DNA of 11,169 bases, taken from contig JBCDLN010000116.1 in the NCBI GenBank assembly GCA_038745295.1, forward strand, positions 1 through 11,169. The letters are read 5' to 3'. Position numbers and translations under genes: made by a program. This DNA is from Acuticoccus sp038745295. GTDB taxonomy: Bacteria > Pseudomonadota > Alphaproteobacteria > Rhizobiales > Amorphaceae. Of this stretch, positions 1-6,748 are shown piece by piece. The notes beneath the pieces are model-generated. The model was not told where the DNA came from, did no database searches, and saw nothing but the letters and a program-made list of their open reading frames with translations. Position 1 is the stretch's first letter. Every line of letters starts with the position of its first letter.

Positions 1-683
1 CCAGTGTCGACGCCAATGCGATAGGGCCGCACCTGCGGCTCGCGTTGGGGGGTATGTCCGTGCACCACGCGCACCGGCAACGGCGGATCGTTCTCAATGA
101 ACTCCCGCCGGATCATCACAAGGTCCTCCCGCGCCTGCGCGTCGAGCGCCACGCCTGGCCTAATCCCTGCGTGGACAAAGAATACCTCGCCGAGCCGGTA
201 TCCTAGGTTAAGGCTCGCCAGAAAGGTCCTGTGATTGGCAGGCAGGGCCGCACGAAAGGCGCGCCGCACCGTGTCGGCCCGCGCCGTCGGCCCAGCGCTC
301 ACGCCATAGGACGCCAGGGTATTGGCACCACCATTGCGCAGCCACTGGGCAAGGTTATCCTCCCCCGCCAGAAACGCCTCGGGGTAGTCTTCGTGGTTGC
401 CGCGCAAGAACACCGTGCGGTGGGGCCGCGGCTGGCAAAGATGCTCAATGACTCCAGCAGATTGCGGCCCGCGGTCAATGTAGTCCCCAAGGTAAATCTC
501 CACGACCTTTGCTGGGGTTTGGGCTGCACTGTCGCGGTCGATAAGCGCTTGGATCTCAAGCAAAAAATCAAGATGCCCGTGGATGTCTCCGACGGCATAG
601 GCCCGCACGCCGTCAGGGATCGAAAAGGTGGGCGCGTCAACACCTGCCACCTGTTGAAGCCGCTTCGCCCACCGGCTCAACAT
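1..683 (-). CDS. Metallophosphoesterase, PPP-type Ser/Thr phosphatase-like (partial, 3' end off the left edge)
   Basis: Open frame read leftward from ATG at 683 to the window edge, 227 codons seen. All signature motifs of calcineurin-like PPP phosphoesterases are present in order: GDIHG (residues 32-36), GDYIDRG (66-72), RGNHE (94-98), then a VHAGIRPG segment and a VHGHTPQ segment near the edge; these supply the Asp, His and Asn ligands of a two-metal centre. This layout fits the bacterial Ser/Thr phosphatase / ApaH-like group that hydrolyses phosphoproteins or dinucleoside polyphosphates; the true substrate cannot be read from sequence. No signal peptide, so probably cytoplasmic. Only the last few tens of residues appear to be missing, since the HGHTP motif and the following IGVDTG are already reached. 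The ATG at 683 is the first ATG after the in-frame stop at 726-728; its ribosome binding site is poor. It lies 42 nt after the small exported protein gene, so co-transcription with alkB is likely. Confidence 0.9.
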   Translation of the reverse strand, partial: MLSRWAKRLQQVAGVDAPTFSIPDGVRAYAVGDIHGHLDFLLEIQALIDRDSAAQTPAKVVEIYLGDYIDRGPQSAGVIEHLCQPRPHRTVFLRGNHEDYPEAFLAGEDNLAQWLRNGGANTLASYGVSAGPTARADTVRRAFRAALPANHRTFLASLNLGYRLGEVFFVHAGIRPGVALDAQAREDLVMIRREFIENDPPLPVRVVHGHTPQREPQVRPYRIGVDT

Positions 684-725
684 GGCGTTAGCGGACCGGC
701 CAGGAATGCGTGAGGCAAGAACCGT

Positions 726-1094
726 TCAGCGTGGTAGCTCCACGGGGTAGTCGGGCCCCTCGCCATGAACATTGTCGGCAGCCCGCACCACAACCCGCGT
801 GGTGCCAGGCGGTATGGCAACCCCTGTCAAACTTCTGGTGAAGGGCTGCTCGTTCACATGGGGGTGGTGGAGAACGCGGGTGCCCAGCAGCGTTCCATCC
901 TCAGCAGAGACAGTAAAGGCATTGGCATAATGGTCCCACCCGGTGTCTTCGTGACGCACGGTGACGTCAAATCGGTAGACGCCGTCACCCGTTTCGACCA
1001 CCTGCACCGCCTCAACGGTCGCCTCACCCGCACGCACGCCAACGGTCCCCAGCACCACAAGCCCGATGGCCAGAAGAAAACTCATCACACTCAT
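726..1094 (-). CDS. Small exported protein of unknown function
   Basis: A 122-residue protein I do not recognise by name. Residues 1-22 look like a Sec signal peptide (hydrophobic core LLAIGLVVLGTVGV, likely cleavage after VRA), leaving about 100 mature residues in the periplasm or outside. The mature part looks all-beta, with alternating segments such as YRFDVTVRHEDTGWDHYANA (40-59) and VLHHPHVNEQPF (74-85). It is rich in His (positions 48, 55, 76, 77, 79, 110) and has no Cys, so metal binding is possible but unproven. Translation probably starts at ATG 1094: an AGAAGG ribosome binding site (1101-1106) lies inside the last codons of alkB, 6 nt upstream. Only 3 nt separate the alkB stop from this start, which suggests translational coupling. 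Codon use and the sense of the protein favour this frame over overlapping alternatives on both strands. No function is claimed. Confidence 0.8.
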   Translation of the reverse strand: MSVMSFLLAIGLVVLGTVGVRAGEATVEAVQVVETGDGVYRFDVTVRHEDTGWDHYANAFTVSAEDGTLLGTRVLHHPHVNEQPFTRSLTGVAIPPGTTRVVVRAADNVHGEGPDYPVELPR

Positions 1095-1097
1095 GCA

Positions 1098-1763
1098 TCA
1101 CCTTCTCATCATGTCATCAGCGCCCGCGTTATGGGTCTCTGACAAGGGTTCAATGGCATTCACCCGGCGCAGCGTCATGTTGATCCGCCCGCCGTCCTCA
1201 ACGAGTTGGGAAGATCCCGGCAAGATCCGGTCTACCCCGTGATAGATGAGCCGCGCCGGACCGCCAAACACAACAACGTCACCAGAGTGCAGCTTGAAAG
1301 AGCGCGTGGGGGCCCGCCTTTCAGTTCCGCCCACCCGAAACACCGCACTCGCCCCCAATGAAACCGAGACCACAGGGGCGGTACGGTCAATCTCATCGCT
1401 GTCCTGATGAAGGCCCATTTTAGCGCCCGGCCCGTAAAAATTGATCAGGCAGGCCTCCGGTGACGCGGGCGCGCCCACCGCCTGCCAGAGTTCAAGGAGC
1501 ACGGGCGGGATTGCGGGCCATGCCTGCGCGGTATCAGGGTGGTGGGGTTGGTAGCGATAGCCGCTGCGGTCCGACACCCAACCCAGCACCCCGCAATTGG
1601 TCATCCGCACCGAAAATGGCCGGCCCGTCCGCGGCATCACAGGCACAAAGAGCGGTGCCTGGGCCACAACAGTTTCAATGGCGCGCATGAGCTCCCGTTG
1701 CGCAATTTCATCGAAGTAGCCGGGCCACAGGCTCACGCCCTCAATGCCAGTTTTCACCTCCAT
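1098..1763 (-). CDS. alkB: Alpha-ketoglutarate-dependent dioxygenase AlkB
   Basis: A 221-residue AlkB-family Fe(II)/2-oxoglutarate dioxygenase, close to the E. coli length of 216. AlkB oxidatively removes alkyl groups such as 1-methyladenine and 3-methylcytosine from DNA and RNA, releasing formaldehyde. Visible signatures are CLINFYGPGAKMGLHQDSDE (105-124) with the iron ligands H119 and D121, RLIYHGVDRI (171-180) with the third iron ligand H175, and RINMTLR (193-199), whose two arginines, six positions apart, match the 2-oxoglutarate-binding pair of E. coli AlkB. The YRYQP segment near residue 69 fits the substrate-recognition lid. No signal peptide; cytoplasmic. The start at ATG 1763 has a weak ribosome binding site. 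It appears to be the first gene of a minus-strand operon with the small exported protein and the phosphoesterase. It is divergent from yceI across a 150-bp gap. No Ada-box-like element was recognised there, so regulation is unknown. Confidence 0.94.
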   Translation of the reverse strand: MEVKTGIEGVSLWPGYFDEIAQRELMRAIETVVAQAPLFVPVMPRTGRPFSVRMTNCGVLGWVSDRSGYRYQPHHPDTAQAWPAIPPVLLELWQAVGAPASPEACLINFYGPGAKMGLHQDSDEIDRTAPVVSVSLGASAVFRVGGTERRAPTRSFKLHSGDVVVFGGPARLIYHGVDRILPGSSQLVEDGGRINMTLRRVNAIEPLSETHNAGADDMMRR

Positions 1764-1778
1764 AGGCGCGCCGCTTTC

Positions 1779-1806
1779 TTGAAAAAATGGAGGCTTATCA
1801 TCGAAT
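1779..1806 (+). promoter_or_regulatory. Candidate sigma-70-type promoter for the yceI operon
   Basis: In the 150-bp gap between the divergent alkB and yceI genes, TTGAAA (1779-1784, five of six matches to TTGACA) lies 16 nt before TCGAAT (1801-1806, four of six matches to TATAAT). Transcription would start near 1813 and give a leader of about 100 nt. This is a by-eye match with no supporting data; a second AT-rich element, TATATT at 1856-1861, has no good -35 partner. Confidence 0.28.
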
Positions 1807-1913
1807 GGTCAGGCGTTCATGCTGCGCGGGACTCTGGAAGTTCGTGCCATAGCACTATATTCGGCGTCGATAGCGGTCCTCCAGCCGGGCCGCGCCATCC
1901 ATGGAGAGTTCCA

Positions 1914-2540
1914 ATGCGTCTCGTTTTGGCCGCCGCCACCGCCGCCTCCGTTGCCGTCATGGCCCTGCCGGCCCATGCAGCATCCCTTGACGTGCCCTCC
2001 GGCACCTACGTGAGTGATCCGACCCACACCTCGGTGACCTGGAAGGTGAGCCACCTTGGCCTGTCTTTCTACACCGGCTCATTCGACCGTGGCGGCATTA
2101 AGGCAACCGTCGAGCTCGACGCGGACGATGTCGCCAAATCGACCCTCTCCGCCACCATTTCAGGGACCGAGGTGGTGACACTCCACCCCGTGGCGCTCGA
2201 TCCGCGCAACGTCGACTTTGACAGCAAAGTCGCCTCTGACGAGTTCCTCAACGCTGGAACCTTCCCCGAAATCACCTTCACCAGCACAGGCATTGAGGTG
2301 ACGGGCGATAACACCGCCAACATCACCGGCGAACTCACCCTCAACGATCAAACCCACCCCGTCGTCCTGGACGCGACGCTCAATGCCGCCGTCGAGCACC
2401 CCATGTCCGGCACGCCAGTGCTGGGCGTCAGCGCAGTCGGGACCATCGACCGCACGCTCTTTGGGGTGAACGCCCTCGCAGGACCGATCGGAACAATGGT
2501 ATCGGTTGAGATCGAAGCTGAGTTTTTAGCGCAGCAATAG
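1914..2540 (+). CDS. Exported YceI family protein (lipocalin-like isoprenoid/quinone binder)
   Basis: A 208-residue YceI-domain protein. Residues 1-22 form a clear Sec signal peptide ending in AHA, so the mature protein of about 186 residues, the usual YceI size, acts in the periplasm. YceI proteins are extended beta-barrels known to bind long isoprenoid chains such as polyprenyl quinones or phosphates. Visible family signs are DPTHTSVTWKVSHLG (35-49) with both conserved histidines, the segment around SDEFLNAGTFPEITFTST (108-125), a GELTLND turn (139-145) and IDRTLFG (178-184), matching the R-x-x-F-G motif. The frame stays open upstream to 1539, but the true start is ATG 1914: it has a GGAGAG ribosome binding site 5 nt upstream and begins exactly at the signal peptide, whereas the upstream extension overlaps alkB antisense and carries no plausible protein. 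It precedes the b561-YceI fusion by 27 nt, so the two are probably one operon. Confidence 0.93.
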   Translation: MRLVLAAATAASVAVMALPAHAASLDVPSGTYVSDPTHTSVTWKVSHLGLSFYTGSFDRGGIKATVELDADDVAKSTLSATISGTEVVTLHPVALDPRNVDFDSKVASDEFLNAGTFPEITFTSTGIEVTGDNTANITGELTLNDQTHPVVLDATLNAAVEHPMSGTPVLGVSAVGTIDRTLFGVNALAGPIGTMVSVEIEAEFLAQQ

Positions 2541-2567
2541 CGGCTCTGGCCGCCTGAGGGGCGCACT

Positions 2568-4574
2568 ATGGCGACCATGTCATCATCTGCGCCCCATGCG
2601 GGGGCTTTACGCTACACCACCGGCGCGATCATCCTCCATTGGGCCATCGCGCTTCTCATTGTCCTACAGCTGATCAGCGGCTACGCGATGGCCGAGGTGC
2701 TGAGGACGGGGACGAAACTTCAGTACGACCTCTACCAGCTCCACAAGTCGTTCGGTGTGGTGGTGTTGATGCTGACCATCGCGCGGATCGTGTGGCGGCT
2801 CAATAACCCGCCACCACCAGAGCCAGCGTCTGTCAGCAAGCTTGAGGGGCTCGCCTCCCACGCCGTCCATATGGCCTTCTATGGTCTCTTACTGGCGGTG
2901 CCGCTTGCCGGCTGGGTGATGATCACCGTCTCCCCTATCCAGGTGGAGACGATCCTCTTCTTTGCCCCTTGGCTCCCCTGGCCGCACCTTCCTGGGCTCG
3001 AGCATCTGAGTGAACCTGTCCGCGCGTTTTTGAACGACGCCAGCCACGTCAGCCATAAATGGCTTGCCTATGCCATGGCAGGGCTCCTCGTGCTTCATGT
3101 GGCCGGGGCGGTGAAGCACCACCTTACCGATGGCGAATTCATTAACCGGATGAAGGTGACAGGTGGTGCCACTGTTGTGCGCCGCGCAGCCGGATACGCG
3201 CCAACAGTCCTCCTCACGGTGATGGTGTTTGGCGGTATCGTGGGCGCTGCGACCTATGCGCGCCAAATGGCTGCGCCCCCCACCGTCGCGTCAGCGCCCT
3301 CACCCAGCGCGCCATCCGCATCCGCATCCGCCCCCGCCGCATCCGCTACGCAGACTGCGCCCGCTGCCACAACGGCGGCTGACGCTGCGCCACCTGCCAC
3401 ACCAGCCGCTGAGACTGATACGGCGACCACCGCGTCACACGCCGCAGCGCCCCCCGTTGCGCCCAGCAACGCATCAGCCTCTGGTGGCGCGCCTGCCCAA
3501 AACGCATGGGTGGTTGATCCTGCCCAAAGCACGCTCAGCTACGCTGCAACCTATAGCGGGGCGACAGTGGTGGGCGGCTTCAACAGCTTCAACGCTGCCA
3601 TCGTCTTTGACCCGGATGACCTCACTACCGCGTCCATCGATGTGACCATCGACACCACCTCCGCCTTTATCGACAGCAGCGAGATCTCCCGCGCGAACCT
3701 TGCCGGCAACGACGGGTTCGACAATGCCGACTACGGCACGGCCCGTTTCCAGTCCCAAAATGTCCGCGCTGAGGGTGATGGCTACGTGGCCGATGGTACC
3801 CTTGAGATTAGAGGTCAGTCCGTCCCCCAATCGCTCGCTTTTGACGTGACCATCAATGGTGACAGTGCCAACGCCCAAGGCACCCTCACCCTCGACCGGT
3901 TTGACTACGGCATCGGCGTCTCCAGCGACGGCAGCGGTGACTGGCTGGGACCTGATGTCACAGTGAATGTGGCGCTCACCGCCGCCCGCGGAGGAACCGC
4001 AGACACCGGGGAGGGTGCCTCCCAGGAACAGGCAGCCAGTGTTGGCGGGGACGCGCCGGTGTGGGACATCGTGGCGCCCGAAAGCACCCTCACCTACGCC
4101 TTCACCTATGAGGGCAACACCGTGGGCGGCTCACTCGACCGCTTCACCACCGATGTGCAGTTCGATCCCAACAACCTCGCCGGCTCATCCATCCGCGCCG
4201 TCATAGACACCACCAGTGTCACCTTTGATGGGAGGGGTCTGTCGCTGCGCGATGTGGCCGGGTCCGACGGTCTTAGCAACGCCAATTTTCCTGAGGCAGT
4301 GTTCCAGTCGACCAGCATTTCGGCAGATGGTGATGGTTTTGTTGCCGAGGGCACCATGAGCATCCGCGGAGTCAGCAAAGACATCAGGCTGCCCTTTACC
4401 CTCACCCCTGAGGAAGAGGGGCGCATCATCGCGGAAGGGACAGCTGAACTGTTACGCAGTGCATTTGGGTTTGCGGCCGAAGCCGGCCTTGACGATGACA
4501 CCATGAGCCCGCGCGTCACCGTCACCATCAGGCTCATTGCGATCCCGCCGGAGGCGCTTGCAACCCAAAGATGA
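2568..4574 (+). CDS. Cytochrome b561 - YceI - YceI fusion membrane protein
   Basis: A 668-residue multidomain protein. Residues 13-195 form a cytochrome b561 (CybB/YceJ type) domain with four membrane helices near 19-41, 60-78, 99-120 and 164-185. H24, H59 (in LHKSFG), H163 and H177 (in LHVAGAVKHH) match the haem-ligand spacing of E. coli CybB, with exactly 14 residues between the last two. A fifth hydrophobic helix (210-231) should return the chain to the periplasm. Residues 233-310 are an Ala/Pro/Thr/Ser-rich linker. Two related beta-rich YceI-like domains follow, about 313-472 and 498-658, each keeping a R-x-x-[FY]-G motif (RFDYG 444-448; RSAFG 630-634). The start at ATG 2568 has a GAGGGG site 6 nt upstream. 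The likely role is membrane electron transfer involving quinone or another isoprenoid bound in the periplasm; this is inferred from the domains and the adjacent yceI gene. The domain call is firm, the substrate is not known. Confidence 0.92.
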   Translation: MATMSSSAPHAGALRYTTGAIILHWAIALLIVLQLISGYAMAEVLRTGTKLQYDLYQLHKSFGVVVLMLTIARIVWRLNNPPPPEPASVSKLEGLASHAVHMAFYGLLLAVPLAGWVMITVSPIQVETILFFAPWLPWPHLPGLEHLSEPVRAFLNDASHVSHKWLAYAMAGLLVLHVAGAVKHHLTDGEFINRMKVTGGATVVRRAAGYAPTVLLTVMVFGGIVGAATYARQMAAPPTVASAPSPSAPSASASAPAASATQTAPAATTAADAAPPATPAAETDTATTASHAAAPPVAPSNASASGGAPAQNAWVVDPAQSTLSYAATYSGATVVGGFNSFNAAIVFDPDDLTTASIDVTIDTTSAFIDSSEISRANLAGNDGFDNADYGTARFQSQNVRAEGDGYVADGTLEIRGQSVPQSLAFDVTINGDSANAQGTLTLDRFDYGIGVSSDGSGDWLGPDVTVNVALTAARGGTADTGEGASQEQAASVGGDAPVWDIVAPESTLTYAFTYEGNTVGGSLDRFTTDVQFDPNNLAGSSIRAVIDTTSVTFDGRGLSLRDVAGSDGLSNANFPEAVFQSTSISADGDGFVAEGTMSIRGVSKDIRLPFTLTPEEEGRIIAEGTAELLRSAFGFAAEAGLDDDTMSPRVTVTIRLIAIPPEALATQR

Positions 4575-4606
4575 GCAGGAAAGACAGTTGAGTGGCGCGT
4601 GGGCGC

Positions 4607-4637
4607 CTTGTGTGCCCGTCAGCTGCACTTATATGTG
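4607..4637 (+). promoter_or_regulatory. Heat-shock (RpoH/sigma-32) promoter of dnaK, alphaproteobacterial type
   Basis: CTTG (4607-4610), a 17-nt spacer, then CTTATATGTG (4628-4637). As I recall it, the alphaproteobacterial heat-shock consensus is CTTG-N17/18-CYTATNTNNG, and every specified position matches here. It lies 112 nt before the dnaK start, just after the end of the b561-YceI gene. Transcription would start around 4642-4646, giving a leader of roughly 105 nt. Confidence 0.72.
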
Positions 4638-4646
4638 GCGGTTGTA

Positions 4647-4731
4647 CGGGGGCGGTCGTCCCCGCTTGATCCCAGCGAACCCGGGGACCGGTTTCGCACC
4701 ATGGGGCGCCGCACCTGGGCCCCTCCGGTCC
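4647..4731 (+). other. Structured 5' leader of dnaK (three stem pairings)
   Basis: The predicted dnaK leader contains CGGGG (4647-4651) paired with CCCCG (4660-4664). It also holds a nested hairpin: outer stem GGACCGG (4685-4691) with CCGGTCC (4725-4731), enclosing an inner stem GGGGC (4703-4707) with GCCCC (4719-4723). The ribosome binding site AAGGAG (4738-4743) lies just outside the last stem and looks accessible. The pairings are seen directly; whether the leader has a regulatory role such as RNA stability or thermosensing is unknown. Confidence 0.4.
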
Positions 4732-4748
4732 GCCTTAAAGGAGAATTC

Positions 4749-6674
4749 ATGAGCAAGGTCATCGGCATTGACTTAGGCACCACCAACTCGTGCGTGGCGG
4801 TGATGGATGGCAAGAGTGCCAAAGTCATTGAAAATGCTGAAGGGATGCGCACCACCCCGTCGATGGTCGCCTTCAGCGAAGACAACGAGCGGCTAGTGGG
4901 CCAGCCGGCCAAGCGCCAGGCGGTCACAAACCCTGAAAACACCCTCTTCGCGGTCAAACGCCTCATCGGCCGCCGGTTTGACGATCCCACCGTCGACAAG
5001 GACAAAAACCTCGTCCCGTATAATATTGCCAAAGCCGACAATGGTGATGCGTGGGTGGAAGCCCGCGGGAAGGATTATAGCCCCTCGCAAATCTCTGCCT
5101 TCATCCTGCAAAAAATGAAGGAGACTGCTGAGAGCTATTTGGGCGAAACGGTCACCCAGGCGGTGATCACGGTTCCGGCCTACTTCAACGATTCCCAGCG
5201 CCAAGCCACCAAAGATGCCGGCAAGATCGCCGGGCTTGAGGTTTTGCGCATCATCAACGAGCCCACCGCCGCGGCGCTCGCCTACGGGCTTGATCGCAAC
5301 GAGGGCAAAACCATTGCGGTTTATGACCTTGGCGGCGGCACGTTCGACGTGTCGGTCCTCGAAATCGGCGACGGTGTGTTTGAAGTGAAGTCCACCAACG
5401 GGGACACCTTCCTCGGCGGTGAGGACTTTGACATTCGCGTGCTCGACTATCTGGCTGACGAGTTCAAGAAAGAGCAAGGGATTGACCTTCGCCAAGACAA
5501 GCTCGCCCTCCAGCGCCTGAAAGAGGCTGCGGAAAAGGCCAAAATCGAGCTGTCGTCGGCAACCCAAACCGAGGTGAACCTTCCGTTCATTACCGCCGAT
5601 GCGTCGGGCCCCAAGCACCTCACGATGAAGCTGTCGCGCGCCAAGCTCGAGCAGCTTGTGGCCGACCTTGTGGAGCGGACCATGGGCCCCTGCCGCGCGG
5701 CGTTGAAAGACGCTGAGCTGTCACCGGGCCAAATCGACGAAGTTGTCCTGGTGGGCGGCATGACGCGCATGCCCAAGATCCAAGAGACGGTCAAAACCTT
5801 CTTCGGCAAAGAGCCCCACAAGGGGGTGAACCCCGACGAAGTGGTGGCCATCGGTGCCGCCATCCAAGGCGGCGTCCTCCAAGGTGACGTGAAGGACGTG
5901 CTCCTTCTTGACGTGACGCCCCTCTCCCTCGGCATTGAGACCCAGGGCGGCATCTTCACCCGCCTGATCGACCGCAACACCACCATCCCGACCAAGAAAA
6001 GCCAGGTCTTTTCAACGGCTGAAGATGGTCAAAGCGCAGTCACCATCCGTGTTGCGCAGGGCGAGCGGGAGATGACCGCCGACAACAAGATCCTCGGCCA
6101 GTTCGACCTTGTGGGCATTCCGCCAGCACCGCGCGGCGTGCCGCAAATTGAGGTGACGTTCGACATTGATGCCAACGGCATCGTCAACGTTTCGGCGAAA
6201 GACAAAGGGACCGGCAAAGAGCAGCAAATCCGCATCCAAGCCTCCGGCGGTCTTTCCGACGCTGACATCGATCAGATGGTGAAAGACGCTGAAACCCACG
6301 CCGAGGCGGACAAAACCCGCCGCGCGCTGGTGGAGGCGAAGAACCAGGGTGAAGCGCTCATCCACTCCACCGAAAAGATGATTTCTGAAAACGGCGACAA
6401 GATTGCCGACAGCGACAAAGCCACGGTGGAAGCAGCGGTTGCCGAGCTCAAGACCACCCTTGAGACCGACAATGTGGCCGAGATCGAAGCCAAAACCCAG
6501 GCCCTTGCGCAAGCCTCCATGAAGCTCGGCGAAGCCATGTACGCCTCACAAGCTGATGCTGGCGATGGCGGCGACGATGACGGGCAAGGCACCGGCGGCC
6601 CCGGCCCGCAGGACGATGTGGTCGACGCGGACTTTGAAGAAGTGCGCGACGACGAGCAAAAGCGATCGGCCTAA
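4749..6674 (+). CDS. dnaK: Molecular chaperone DnaK (Hsp70)
   Basis: A full-length Hsp70 of 641 residues (E. coli 638). It binds exposed hydrophobic segments of unfolded cytosolic proteins in an ATP-controlled cycle with DnaJ and GrpE. The nucleotide-binding domain (about 1-380) shows the phosphate-1 loop IGIDLGTTNSCVAV (5-18), the phosphate-2 loop VYDLGGGTFDVSV (191-203), GGEDFD (223-228) and LVGGMTRMP (334-342). The linker DVLLLDVTPL (383-392) is intact, followed by the beta substrate-binding domain, the helical lid and the conserved acidic tail VVDADFEEV (624-632). The frame is open 50 codons upstream, but ATG 4749 is chosen because it has AAGGAG 5 nt upstream and gives the canonical MSKVIGIDLG start; the upstream extension would also run over the promoter. 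It is expressed from its own heat-shock promoter and ends at the hairpin at 6716-6748. Unlike many bacteria, dnaJ does not follow directly. Confidence 0.98.
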   Translation: MSKVIGIDLGTTNSCVAVMDGKSAKVIENAEGMRTTPSMVAFSEDNERLVGQPAKRQAVTNPENTLFAVKRLIGRRFDDPTVDKDKNLVPYNIAKADNGDAWVEARGKDYSPSQISAFILQKMKETAESYLGETVTQAVITVPAYFNDSQRQATKDAGKIAGLEVLRIINEPTAAALAYGLDRNEGKTIAVYDLGGGTFDVSVLEIGDGVFEVKSTNGDTFLGGEDFDIRVLDYLADEFKKEQGIDLRQDKLALQRLKEAAEKAKIELSSATQTEVNLPFITADASGPKHLTMKLSRAKLEQLVADLVERTMGPCRAALKDAELSPGQIDEVVLVGGMTRMPKIQETVKTFFGKEPHKGVNPDEVVAIGAAIQGGVLQGDVKDVLLLDVTPLSLGIETQGGIFTRLIDRNTTIPTKKSQVFSTAEDGQSAVTIRVAQGEREMTADNKILGQFDLVGIPPAPRGVPQIEVTFDIDANGIVNVSAKDKGTGKEQQIRIQASGGLSDADIDQMVKDAETHAEADKTRRALVEAKNQGEALIHSTEKMISENGDKIADSDKATVEAAVAELKTTLETDNVAEIEAKTQALAQASMKLGEAMYASQADAGDGGDDDGQGTGGPGPQDDVVDADFEEVRDDEQKRSA

Positions 6675-6715
6675 CCACGCCCAGTCTTGATGGCGTATCA
6701 GGTTCCAGCCCCCAA

Positions 6716-6748
6716 CGATCGCCGCCCCCTAAAAAAGGGCGGCGATCG
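6716..6748 (+). terminator. Intrinsic terminator after dnaK
   Basis: A perfect 12-bp inverted repeat, CGATCGCCGCCC (6716-6727) and GGGCGGCGATCG (6737-6748), with a 9-nt loop CCTAAAAAA, followed on the plus strand by ATATTTGT. It lies 42 nt after the dnaK stop. The right arm and loop are also the last codons and stop of the opposing sulfotransferase-like gene (stop codon 6729-6731), so it may act on both strands, although the minus-strand exit lacks a T-run. Confidence 0.75.

Noticed and set aside
1539..1913. 125-codon in-frame extension upstream of the yceI start
   Set aside because: The extension overlaps alkB antisense and is not protein-like. A signal peptide and ribosome binding site mark ATG 1914 as the start.
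4594..4607. GGCGC-GTGG-GCGCC hairpin as a terminator for the b561-YceI gene
   Set aside because: The stem is only 5 bp with no T-run, and it overlaps the -35 box of the dnaK promoter. It may be chance.
4893..5618. 241-codon minus-strand frame inside dnaK
   Set aside because: It lies wholly antisense to strongly conserved dnaK codons and has no recognisable domain or ribosome binding site.
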